Assembly (NCBI GenBank): GCA_015056565.1
Contig: SVGB01000001.1
Coordinates: 124,001 to 188,000 of the forward strand
DNA length: 64,000 nucleotides
Direction of reading: 5' to 3'
Source: Butyrivibrio sp.
GTDB lineage: Bacteria; Bacillota; Clostridia; Lachnospirales; Lachnospiraceae
The notes beneath the pieces are model-generated. The model saw nothing but the letters and a program-made list of their open reading frames with translations. It had not been told where the DNA came from and did not search any database. Of the stretch, positions 1 to 7,845 are shown piece after piece. A program made the position numbers and the translations under genes. Position 1 is the first letter of the stretch. Every line of letters begins with the position of its first letter.

Positions 1-808
1 TCTTTTCAAGGTCTGATGTAGCTCTCTCTGCGCTGTACTTGTGAGCCTTGATGAAGGCATCTACAGCACCTTTGTGCTCCTTTAAAAAGCTGTTTGTTAC
101 TACTGTTACACCAGTTACGATCTTGCAGGAATCATTGACTTTTTCCCACTCATCTTCAAACGCAAAAGCCACTTTCAGATCGCCATTCTGAAGGCACGCT
201 GCTGTTACAAAGGGCTGTGGAAGTACAGCCACTGCTGTCTTGTCCTCTGAAAGGATTGAAACGATCTCTGTAGGCTCAGACTTAAACTCAACTCTGCAGT
301 TATTGATACCATTCTTCTCAAGAAGGTATCTGAGTGTGTACTCAGGTGTAGCTCCCTGTCCTGTTGCATAAACTGTCCTGCCATCAAGGTCTGCAAGGGA
401 AGTTACGCTCTCATCAGCAGTTACACAATTAAGAACTGAAAGGGTGTTTATATCTATTACAGAAACTCCGCCTTCTACCTTACTGTTCATAACACAGGCA
501 ACATTTGAAGGCACAAGACCGATATCCACATTGCCGGCAACCATGGCTGCCATGATATCTGACCCCTGAGTGTACATCTCAAAATCACACTTTATCTCAG
601 CGTCGCCGTTCTTGGAATCTTCTATAAGGTTTACAAGGCCAATAGTTGTTGGTCCCTTTAAAGCTGCAACTCTGATGGTCACATCGTCGACTGCTGCTGA
701 TGCACCACAGCCTGTAAGAGCGCCTGCTACCATTCCAAGTACCATTACAAGGATCAGGGCAAGTGCTATGGTTGAAACTAACTTCTTAGATCTTCTACTG
801 ATTGACAT
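1..808 (-). CDS. ABC-type substrate-binding lipoprotein (NMT1/SsuA-like), 3' end outside window
   Basis: The frame is open from an ATG at 808 to the window edge, so 269 residues are visible and the C-terminus is missing. The N-terminus has a basic stretch, a hydrophobic segment and a lipobox (ALTGC), so the mature protein should be a membrane-anchored lipoprotein. After the lipid cysteine it reads VTIRVAALKGPTTIGLV, then MAAMVAGNVDIGLVPSNVA and VYATGQGATPEY. This pattern is typical of periplasmic-binding-like proteins of the nitrate/sulfonate/thiamine-precursor (NMT1/SsuA/ThiY) group. The gene lies 41 bases after larB on the same strand and is probably cotranscribed. The ABC permease and ATPase would be expected beyond position 1. 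The ligand cannot be told from sequence. Confidence 0.85.
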   Translation of the reverse strand, partial: MSISRRSKKLVSTIALALILVMVLGMVAGALTGCGASAAVDDVTIRVAALKGPTTIGLVNLIEDSKNGDAEIKCDFEMYTQGSDIMAAMVAGNVDIGLVPSNVACVMNSKVEGGVSVIDINTLSVLNCVTADESVTSLADLDGRTVYATGQGATPEYTLRYLLEKNGINNCRVEFKSEPTEIVSILSEDKTAVAVLPQPFVTAACLQNGDLKVAFAFEDEWEKVNDSCKIVTGVTVVTNSFLKEHKGAVDAFIKAHKYSAERATSDLEK

Positions 809-849
809 AGTACCAAACTACCTTCTTTCTCTCATTTCTCTTACTTTTC

Positions 850-1626
850 TTATTTTTGATTGATCATGCTCGCAAGGAATCCGGCTCCAAAGCCGTTATC
901 GATGTTAACAACGCTTACTCCGCTGGCGCAGGAGTTGAGCATGGACAAAAGAGCTGACAGTCCGCCAAAGGAAGCTCCATATCCTACGCTGGTTGGAACA
1001 GCAATAACCGGACAGTCTGCAAGACCCCCTACCACACTGGCAAGAGCACCCTCCATGCCGGCAATTGCGATCACCACGTTGGCTGTCATGATCTCCTCCA
1101 TGGGTTCTTTTGCCATAAGTCTGTGGATACCGGCAACACCCACGTCATAGAGTCTTACCACGTTGTTGCCATAAAACTCGGCAGTAAGAGCTGCCTCCTC
1201 GGCAACAGGCATATCACTGGTTCCGCCTGTGGCGATGACTATCTTGCCTATCTTGTCCTCAGGCTCTGTCTTTTCTTTTCCAAAGGCAATGCCCACCTTG
1301 CTGAGGTCATCATAAAACAGCTCCCCGGTGGCATCTGACTTATTTCCTTCGAAGTAATCTGCCGCCTCTTTTGACATCCTTGTGATAAGAACCTTGCTCT
1401 GACCATGGCTAAGAAGCTTTTCAGATATCTTAAGGATCTGATCGGGGGTTTTGCCAGCGCCATAAATTACTTCGGGCTTGCCCTGCCTTATCCCTCTGTG
1501 AAGGTCAGGCTTTGCAAATCCCATATCCTCGAAGGGGGCTTCTTTTAATTTAAGGAGCGCATCTTCCAGGCTTACATCTCCGCTCTTTACACCGTTAAGC
1601 AGGCGCCTTAAATCTCTTTCTTCCAT
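850..1626 (-). CDS. larB: LarB, nickel-pincer cofactor biosynthesis carboxylase/hydrolase
   Basis: The 258-residue product matches the LarB family, also annotated as AIR carboxylase/PurE-like. LarB carboxylates and hydrolyses nicotinic acid adenine dinucleotide to make the dicarboxylated pyridinium mononucleotide, the first step towards the nickel-pincer cofactor of lactate racemase-type enzymes. The N-terminal helical part contains HRGIRQGKPEVIYGAGKTP. The C-terminal PurE-like half contains IVIATGGTSDMPVAEEA, IAIAGMEGALASVVGGL and a glycine-rich end. The ATG at 1626 has GGAG eight bases upstream. A TATACT-like -10 lies at 1676-1681 with no convincing -35. No larC, larE or larA is visible in the window, so the partners must be elsewhere or past position 1. 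Confidence 0.9.
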   Translation of the reverse strand: MEERDLRRLLNGVKSGDVSLEDALLKLKEAPFEDMGFAKPDLHRGIRQGKPEVIYGAGKTPDQILKISEKLLSHGQSKVLITRMSKEAADYFEGNKSDATGELFYDDLSKVGIAFGKEKTEPEDKIGKIVIATGGTSDMPVAEEAALTAEFYGNNVVRLYDVGVAGIHRLMAKEPMEEIMTANVVIAIAGMEGALASVVGGLADCPVIAVPTSVGYGASFGGLSALLSMLNSCASGVSVVNIDNGFGAGFLASMINQK

Positions 1627-1704
1627 AAATAGTCTCCATCGCGCAAAGTCTTATGCGCACACTGATCTAATTTATAGTATAACATCATTTTTGAATATAG
1701 GAAA

Positions 1705-1727
1705 ACCTGGGCCGCTTATGCCCAGGT
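1705..1727 (-). terminator. Hairpin terminator after the 1463-residue protein gene
   Basis: Perfect 8-bp inverted repeat (ACCTGGGC / GCCCAGGT) with a 7-base loop, followed on the minus strand by TTTT. It starts six bases past the stop of the large gene. The other strand also has a short T-run, so it may work in both directions. Confidence 0.7.
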
Positions 1728-1732
1728 CTTTT

Positions 1733-4700
1733 CTAGAAATATTGATAGCCGTTTTTTTTCTCAAGATATTTTCTGGCAAGATCATCACGAAAACAGCTCA
1801 TATACTCCAGCTTGCCACTACTTGATCTATCTGCCAGATAAACGAGATGTTCAAGTGCATTAGCTGCTCTTCGTTCATCGGTTGCATTATCAAAGCTGAT
1901 ATGCTCATTGGTGATCACATTATTGACGATAGTCTTGGAATACTTGGTATCTTCCGGGTATCTCTCTGCCAGCTTTCGGATGCGCTTTTTAACATAATCA
2001 ACTCTCTCTATCAGGTCACTGATCTCATCCGCTTCCAGGATATCTCCCATCATCACCTTTAAAGCGCCTTCATTTAAAGCAAGTATCTTGTTAAGAATGT
2101 CAGCCGGAACACCGTTTAGCACCGCATCATCCATTGGTCTTAAACGGTTTCTTCCTTTTTTTATGTCTCCGGACTTTAGATTTCCAAAGCTCATGTCGTT
2201 GTCTATAGCCCTTATTCCTGTGATCGTCTTAGTTTTTTCATCGACTGTGACATGGAAATTTGCATGGTGCCTGTCAACCTGTCCGCAGATAAAATCAAAC
2301 ACCTGAAGGATCAAAGTCTGCTTAACGGCTTCATCGCTATACGTGTATGAATGATTCAGGTCAAAAATTTCTTTTCCACCGGACTCCTCCATAAGATTTC
2401 CTTTGATGACATTATCTCCAACCTTGACCTCTGCAGTTCTGGCTTCTGAAACCATACCTCCAATTCCCAGGATCTGTGCAAGTCTGCTGGTAGCCACGTG
2501 CCTATTGGTCAGATTCCTGCCGGGTTTTATCTTTGCACTCATATTTTTCGATCCATAGCAGATGGCTGTCTTGTTTATCACTTCATAGGTTTTATCAATA
2601 AAGTAGCCAAGCTTCTGTTTTTGTGAATCTTTACAATCAGCAAAATACTTTTTTAACTTTTCATCCCCAAAGAGTTTGGCAAATATTCTGGCTATAGTTT
2701 CATGTGAGTATATTTCTCTGGTTCTGACATTCATTTTGCCAAATTTGTCTTTGATAGCAGCTATTTGCCTACGTATAACAGCCGTCTGGTTATAAATTGC
2801 CTCTATCTTACTATCTGCATTATTAATGAATTTTTTTGCCACCTCTTTCAGGAATTTCTCTTCATCAGAGAGTTTTTCACCATAGACTTCCTTTACTACT
2901 TTGTCAACTTCTACTTCCACGTTACCACTTGGTGCATAATCTTCTTTTCTGAAAAAGATGGTCTGACCTTCAGCATTCTTTATTATTGAAATATCAGAAA
3001 GACCTGCGCCGCCTTTTTTGCTCTCAGTTCCTTCTTTGTCAGTATCGAACCGCTCCGATCTGGCGGACATAAGAACCTCCACCCATCTTGGCTCCTGTCC
3101 TTTTTTGATCTGCTTTCCAGCCATCTCTTCATACATATTTTTGGCTTTTTCAGCAAAGATCATGGAATCCTGCCTGCAGCGCTCTATAGTCTCATCTATG
3201 ATATTAAGGAGTGGGTCAAAGTCATCAGGCCTTGCGTCCCTGCTGTCATTTACGGCCCTCTTGATATTGGTTGTTGCATTCTTCAGATTATCTATGATCT
3301 CACCGTAAAGAGAGCTTACAAGATTACAGGTACCCTCCAGCATAGCTTTCCCATTATCAGAACCATAAGCAGGAAGTCTTGTCATAAACAATACAGAATT
3401 GAGCTTGTTTATGGAAACGCCAACAGAAGTTGCCGGAGAATTCCCAATCTTGGATAGTACCCCCTGATACTGCTCCTGTTTAGACTCTGCAAGGAACTTG
3501 CTGCCCAGATCATATTCTTCCTTGAACCTTTTCATCTGAATATTGTCTATGATTTCCCTTGAGGTCATATCCTGATCTGCCAATGGACTGTCCGGATGAA
3601 GCTTTCTTCTTTTTTCATCAAGAGCTATTTTGGCACTCTTTCCTGAGCTGAGAGTCTTGTCAGTTTCAATGATCTCCAGTATATTGTCAGGTGCTGAATA
3701 ATACTTTTCTACCTCTTTCAGAAAATCGATCCTGGTGATGAGTTCTTCGCATTCATTCAGAGTGACTGCACAGAGGTCTCTGCCGCCCTCTGATGTAAGG
3801 ACCTCTTTATACTTGTCAACTACAGGCAAGAGGCTACCTCCAAGTTCTGCCAGATGGCGAAGTCTTACTGAATCACCAGAAAAGAGCTTTTCAATATCAG
3901 TAAATGTAAACTCGTCCACATCAATGGAAAGAATGCTTTCAAAAACCTTCTCAGCATCCCTTACCCACTTTTTCTTTTCCTGCTCTCCCTCTGGCACTTT
4001 AGCCTCAAGCCCCAAAGATGCAGATAATGCTTTGGCATCCTCATCATCCTTGTACACCTTATAAGCTTCGTTATACTCTTCTAACCTCTCATTAAGCCAT
4101 CTTTTATCAGGATATCTTTTCTTGAGCTTCTTAAGCTCTGCATCTGACACATTCTTGTAGTGCTCTTCAAGCAGTTTTCCTAGCTCTTCAAGCCGCTTAA
4201 ACTTACCGTAAGATTTCAGGTAGTTGTCCCCTACTGCTTCGTTTGCGGAAGGAAGCTGGGCATCTGACAGCTCATCATATAGTTCTTTATAAAACTTCTC
4301 TTTGTTTTCCTGATGTCCTGCAAGGAGCTTTACCAGTCTTATCTGTTGTTTTTTAGATTTTCCGGAAATATAAGCTCTTTCCACTTTTGAAAGACTGTCC
4401 GGATTAAAATCAGCTCTAAATTCGCCCGGGTGATCAAGGACATATTGCCTTATATAGCTTTCGCTTGTATCCTTGGCAAGTTGGAGCTTTTTTTCCTCAG
4501 CCTGTTTGTAATCAGCCAAACAAGCACTTTTGTGATGTTCAGCTTTCATTTCTGCAGATCCATCCGGCTGCTCACCTTTTATTTTTTCATAGCATCTGGC
4601 AAGGTACTGATCCATATCATCGCATGGAATAGCAGCAATATCAGGTCTTGCGCTATTTTGTTTAAAGAACTGATCCCACATTTCAAAATCATTTTGGGCC

Positions 4701-6124
4701 ATATCCCCGTCATCACTCTTAAGGAAAGTAAAAATGCTTGCCAGAGTATTTCTTATTTCATTAAAAGCTACAAGCTTTGCTCTTACCTGGAGCATGGTTT
4801 CTTCATCCACATGAGCTCCACGAAAAAGCCCTCTGACAAGGAACTCTTGGCATTTGTCAGCTCTTTGTGCCAAAGCCAGATTGTGGTCATAGTTTTCAAA
4901 TATCTCCCTATAGGACGAGAACCTGAATTCTTTCATGTCAAAAGAAAGAAGTTCCTCCATGGCAGTTTTTATATTCCTGTTACTAAGCTTAGTATCTTCA
5001 TCTTCCGACAAATCCCCAAAGAGATATTCCTTCTGGCCAAGCTCCTGCCTGGCCTTGGCAATAAGAGCTCTTTTCTGGCTAGTGAGCTTGTCAGTAACCT
5101 TGATGATAGAGTCATCGCTCTTCTTATAATGTTCTAAAAGGAGCTTTTTCCTGGCGTCAAGGCCCTGCTTACCATCTGCAGCTATCGCACTGGCTTTATC
5201 TGCCATTTCCTTTGCAAAACTCACTTTAAGGTCAAGCTTTCCTCTCTTGTTTATATTCCCCTGAGAGGTTCCATTTGATCGCATTAGGCTGATCCCCGCA
5301 TAGTGAGCGTTCATGAGCTTAGCTGCCACTTTTTTATCTTCCTTGGGAGAATTGGTATTAACTTCCATAGACAGCTCATCATCATAATGAGTTCTATAGT
5401 GTTCATCAGTGATAAGTTCTTTTTTAGCTACGTAATAAGTGGCAATTGATCGGAGCATCTCGATCCTCTGGTTGATCGCCTCTCCATCCTGTGCATTATC
5501 AAAGCTTTGGAGATATTCGGGATTTTCACTGGTGATCCTGTCATAGGCAGCGATCATCCCTGACAGTTTTTCCAGAAATGCTGCATTTTTTGCAATTTCT
5601 GCATCGTTTTCAAAAGAGATCCTGGACACATCCATATCCGTAAGCTTTTGAGTCATGATATCCAAGGCGTAAGAGCGATCTTCCCCCTGATACATGTCAA
5701 AAAAATTCTTGTTATCCGAGGCATTGTCAGTAGACATAAAAAATGTAAGATCCCTTATGGTATCTCTTTTCATGTTGCCCTCATAGCCTTCAAGAAAGCC
5801 TGCAGCTCTGTCATTATTCTGTTTAAGGAGATCATTTTGGGCCTTTAGGATCGCATCGCAGTTTTTTGCCTTAACAAAAAGCCTGGATCTCTTGTTTTTG
5901 ATCTTCTTTGCCCTGACCTCAGCAGTGATATTTACAGGTCTGCCCTTAAATGCCTTTAACAGAGCACTCTTTTCAGGAACGGCCTTAACCTTGAATTTCT
6001 TAAGACTGTTTCTGTTTAGCTGCTGCGGGTTCAGGATTTCCCTATGCTGGGCAACAACCTTTGGCTGTTCCATAGCTTCCTGATTTATGACCTGCTGCCT
6101 TTGACGCTGCCTATGTATTGACAT
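1733..6124 (-). CDS. Giant 1463-residue protein with C-terminal atypical-kinase-like domain
   Basis: I do not recognise the full protein. Residues 1 to about 1150 are highly charged and helical, with long coiled-coil-like stretches and no signal peptide or membrane segment, so it is probably cytoplasmic. From about residue 1200 the sequence resembles an atypical kinase of the HipA/PI4K-II/FAM20 type. NRHVATSRLAQILGIGG is followed by VIKGNLMEESGG (possible lysine/glutamate N-lobe elements). Then comes CGQVDRHHANFHV, with Asp1284, like the G-N-x-DRHH catalytic loop of FAM20. RAIDNDMSFG follows, with Asp1308-Asn-Asp1310, like the metal-binding D-N-G motif. This assignment rests on motif order only. 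The gene lies 34 bases after the GNAT gene on the same strand and is probably cotranscribed. Partners and substrate are unknown. Confidence 0.85.
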   Translation of the reverse strand: MSIHRQRQRQQVINQEAMEQPKVVAQHREILNPQQLNRNSLKKFKVKAVPEKSALLKAFKGRPVNITAEVRAKKIKNKRSRLFVKAKNCDAILKAQNDLLKQNNDRAAGFLEGYEGNMKRDTIRDLTFFMSTDNASDNKNFFDMYQGEDRSYALDIMTQKLTDMDVSRISFENDAEIAKNAAFLEKLSGMIAAYDRITSENPEYLQSFDNAQDGEAINQRIEMLRSIATYYVAKKELITDEHYRTHYDDELSMEVNTNSPKEDKKVAAKLMNAHYAGISLMRSNGTSQGNINKRGKLDLKVSFAKEMADKASAIAADGKQGLDARKKLLLEHYKKSDDSIIKVTDKLTSQKRALIAKARQELGQKEYLFGDLSEDEDTKLSNRNIKTAMEELLSFDMKEFRFSSYREIFENYDHNLALAQRADKCQEFLVRGLFRGAHVDEETMLQVRAKLVAFNEIRNTLASIFTFLKSDDGDMAQNDFEMWDQFFKQNSARPDIAAIPCDDMDQYLARCYEKIKGEQPDGSAEMKAEHHKSACLADYKQAEEKKLQLAKDTSESYIRQYVLDHPGEFRADFNPDSLSKVERAYISGKSKKQQIRLVKLLAGHQENKEKFYKELYDELSDAQLPSANEAVGDNYLKSYGKFKRLEELGKLLEEHYKNVSDAELKKLKKRYPDKRWLNERLEEYNEAYKVYKDDEDAKALSASLGLEAKVPEGEQEKKKWVRDAEKVFESILSIDVDEFTFTDIEKLFSGDSVRLRHLAELGGSLLPVVDKYKEVLTSEGGRDLCAVTLNECEELITRIDFLKEVEKYYSAPDNILEIIETDKTLSSGKSAKIALDEKRRKLHPDSPLADQDMTSREIIDNIQMKRFKEEYDLGSKFLAESKQEQYQGVLSKIGNSPATSVGVSINKLNSVLFMTRLPAYGSDNGKAMLEGTCNLVSSLYGEIIDNLKNATTNIKRAVNDSRDARPDDFDPLLNIIDETIERCRQDSMIFAEKAKNMYEEMAGKQIKKGQEPRWVEVLMSARSERFDTDKEGTESKKGGAGLSDISIIKNAEGQTIFFRKEDYAPSGNVEVEVDKVVKEVYGEKLSDEEKFLKEVAKKFINNADSKIEAIYNQTAVIRRQIAAIKDKFGKMNVRTREIYSHETIARIFAKLFGDEKLKKYFADCKDSQKQKLGYFIDKTYEVINKTAICYGSKNMSAKIKPGRNLTNRHVATSRLAQILGIGGMVSEARTAEVKVGDNVIKGNLMEESGGKEIFDLNHSYTYSDEAVKQTLILQVFDFICGQVDRHHANFHVTVDEKTKTITGIRAIDNDMSFGNLKSGDIKKGRNRLRPMDDAVLNGVPADILNKILALNEGALKVMMGDILEADEISDLIERVDYVKKRIRKLAERYPEDTKYSKTIVNNVITNEHISFDNATDERRAANALEHLVYLADRSSSGKLEYMSCFRDDLARKYLEKKNGYQYF

Positions 6125-6158
6125 ATTTCTTTCCCCTCATAAAAATGCTGTAATGAGC

Positions 6159-6998
6159 CTACAGCGAATGAATCTGCACAACAGTCTCTTCTCTTTTTAT
6201 CTCTTTTCCACCACAGATCCTGTCCATCTCCTTAAGCTGCTCATCGGTATATGGACACATGAGAACTACAGTGTCTTCGCTGAGGTCTTCCTCTACAGCC
6301 TCTTTCGCTGCTGCGATAAGATCCTCTTTTACATTTTCAGAATCCCTTCCAAAACAGTAAAGCCCATCTATGCTGAGTACACCGGCTCTTGCACTGACAA
6401 GAAGTGCTCCCGTCATCTTGCCGTCCTCCGAAAAGCTGACAAAACTGTGCTTTTTGTCATACCCTTCAATATCTCTAAGTGGAAGCACCCATCCGGTCTC
6501 ATCCTGTTTCTCAAGCTTTGAAACCTTCTCTGACAGATCCCGCCACTGGGCTTTCGTAAGGTCAGAAACAGGTAATATCTGATAGGAGAGACCTGGTCCT
6601 GGTATATAAATATCTCCAGCTCTGACCGCATAAGTTGTAACTGTAGCCAGATCAAATAGCACAAAGCCACATTTTTCAAGAAGTTCATATACTCCGTCGC
6701 TTATAGCCGTTTTAGTGTGGACGCAGGATATTTCGCTGGATTTATTGTCTGCTGCGATCTCTTGCAGGGTTTTGATAAGTTCGGTTCCTGCGCCCTTTCT
6801 TCTGAATTTCTCCGCCACATAGATAAAAGTTATCTGTACATTATTATCCTCATCCACAGCTGCAGCCAGAACCCCACAGGCAGTGTCTGTCTCTTCATCT
6901 ATGGCTCCCAAAAAAAGATCTGCACTGCCTTGTACGTCTTTTGGCACTCCCTCGATAAACAGATGAGCATTATCTTCAGTTATGAGTGTAGATTTCAT
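6159..6998 (-). CDS. GNAT-family N-acetyltransferase, probably two GNAT-like halves
   Basis: The product has 279 residues. The N-terminal half has a typical GNAT acetyl-CoA site: ITFIYVAEKFRRKGAGTELI, with R-R-x-G-x-G, at about residues 54-73, followed by a helix and the CGF ending of motif B. The C-terminal half has a weaker GNAT-like layout (GALLVSARAGVLSIDGLYCFG) without a clear pyrophosphate loop, so it may be a degenerate second domain. Acetyl-CoA-dependent transfer to an amine is the family activity; the acceptor cannot be predicted. It lies just upstream of the giant kinase-like gene and divergent from the esterase gene at 7158, so it probably leads a two-gene transcript. Confidence 0.8.
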   Translation of the reverse strand: MKSTLITEDNAHLFIEGVPKDVQGSADLFLGAIDEETDTACGVLAAAVDEDNNVQITFIYVAEKFRRKGAGTELIKTLQEIAADNKSSEISCVHTKTAISDGVYELLEKCGFVLFDLATVTTYAVRAGDIYIPGPGLSYQILPVSDLTKAQWRDLSEKVSKLEKQDETGWVLPLRDIEGYDKKHSFVSFSEDGKMTGALLVSARAGVLSIDGLYCFGRDSENVKEDLIAAAKEAVEEDLSEDTVVLMCPYTDEQLKEMDRICGGKEIKREETVVQIHSL

Positions 6999-7157
6999 TT
7001 TATTCTTCTCCCGTCCGTGGCTACAGCATAAAATTTTAAGGTATACTTAAACAATATTATCTGTTAATTTGAATATTAATAGTTGAAAAGATGTGATTAT
7101 TTATAGTTTTTTTATAGATGATCTTAAGACAGCCCTAAGGAGTTTACGAAAAGCGCC

Positions 7158-7787
7158 ATGAACAAATATGAATTTGGAAACCCAAAAGCAAATATAGTCC
7201 TGATCCAGATGGTGGATGATCATGACCTTGAAGGGATAGAGCGTGAAACAGGCCTCATCAGTCAGCATGCAAAGCAGGACTTTCACCTGATGGCCCTTAA
7301 GGTTGGCAATTGGAACAATGACCTTTCGCCCTGGCAGGCTAAAGCTGTGTTTGGGAAGGAGGGCTTTGGCGGTAACGCAGACGCTGCCTTAAAAGAGGTG
7401 CTTTCCCTGTGCACTGACCGCAGTAAAACCTACTACATAGGCGGTTATTCTCTTTCTGCCCTCTTTGCCCTGTGGGCTGCCTATCAGACGGATGTCTTTG
7501 AGGGTGTCGCCGCCGCATCTCCTTCTATCTGGTTTCCTGGATTTGTAGATTACATGGAAAAAAGCGATCTGAAAGCTTCCAAAGTGTATTTAAGTCTTGG
7601 AGATAAGGAAAAAAAGACAAGAAACCCTGTTATGGCGACAGTAGGTGACTCAATCCGCAGAGCCCATGCAATCCTTCAAAACAAGCAGATCGTAACGACC
7701 CTTGAGTGGAACCCTGGCAATCATTTTAGAGATCCAGATATAAGAACAGCCAAGGCTTTTTCATGGGTCATTAACCAAAACGCATAA
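7158..7787 (+). CDS. Alpha/beta hydrolase, esterase D/IroE-like
   Basis: The 209-residue protein has a nucleophile elbow GYSLS (Ser98), then ALFALWAAYQTDVFEGVAAA and SPSIWF, the typical layout of esterase-D/IroE-type putative esterases. Candidate acid and histidine residues are Asp149 in LGDKE and His189 in PGNHF. No signal peptide is seen, so it should act in the cytoplasm on a small ester or thioester; the substrate is unknown. It is divergent from the GNAT gene and 58 bases upstream of the S51-EAL gene. The ATG at 7158 is oddly spaced: the only good Shine-Dalgarno (AAGGAG, 7136-7141) lies about 16 bases upstream, and no closer in-frame start was found. Confidence 0.75.
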   Translation: MNKYEFGNPKANIVLIQMVDDHDLEGIERETGLISQHAKQDFHLMALKVGNWNNDLSPWQAKAVFGKEGFGGNADAALKEVLSLCTDRSKTYYIGGYSLSALFALWAAYQTDVFEGVAAASPSIWFPGFVDYMEKSDLKASKVYLSLGDKEKKTRNPVMATVGDSIRRAHAILQNKQIVTTLEWNPGNHFRDPDIRTAKAFSWVINQNA

Positions 7788-7833
7788 AAAGTGATACAAT
7801 TAATCTGTATATACCTCATTGTTGCAGACATAT

Positions 7834-7838
7834 AGGAG
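7834..7838 (+). promoter_or_regulatory. Ribosome binding site that sets the start of the S51-EAL gene
   Basis: AGGAG seven bases before the ATG at 7846. It supports that ATG over an in-frame TTG at 7819, which has no Shine-Dalgarno. Confidence 0.7.
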
Positions 7839-7845
7839 AAAACCT

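Noticed and set aside
4430-5137. Long open frame on the plus strand opposite the 1463-residue protein gene
   Set aside because: It is an antisense shadow of a much longer frame with good motifs and a Shine-Dalgarno; its translation shows no family features.
7819-7845. TTG start nine codons upstream of the S51-EAL gene
   Set aside because: It has no Shine-Dalgarno, whereas ATG 7846 has AGGAG seven bases before it.
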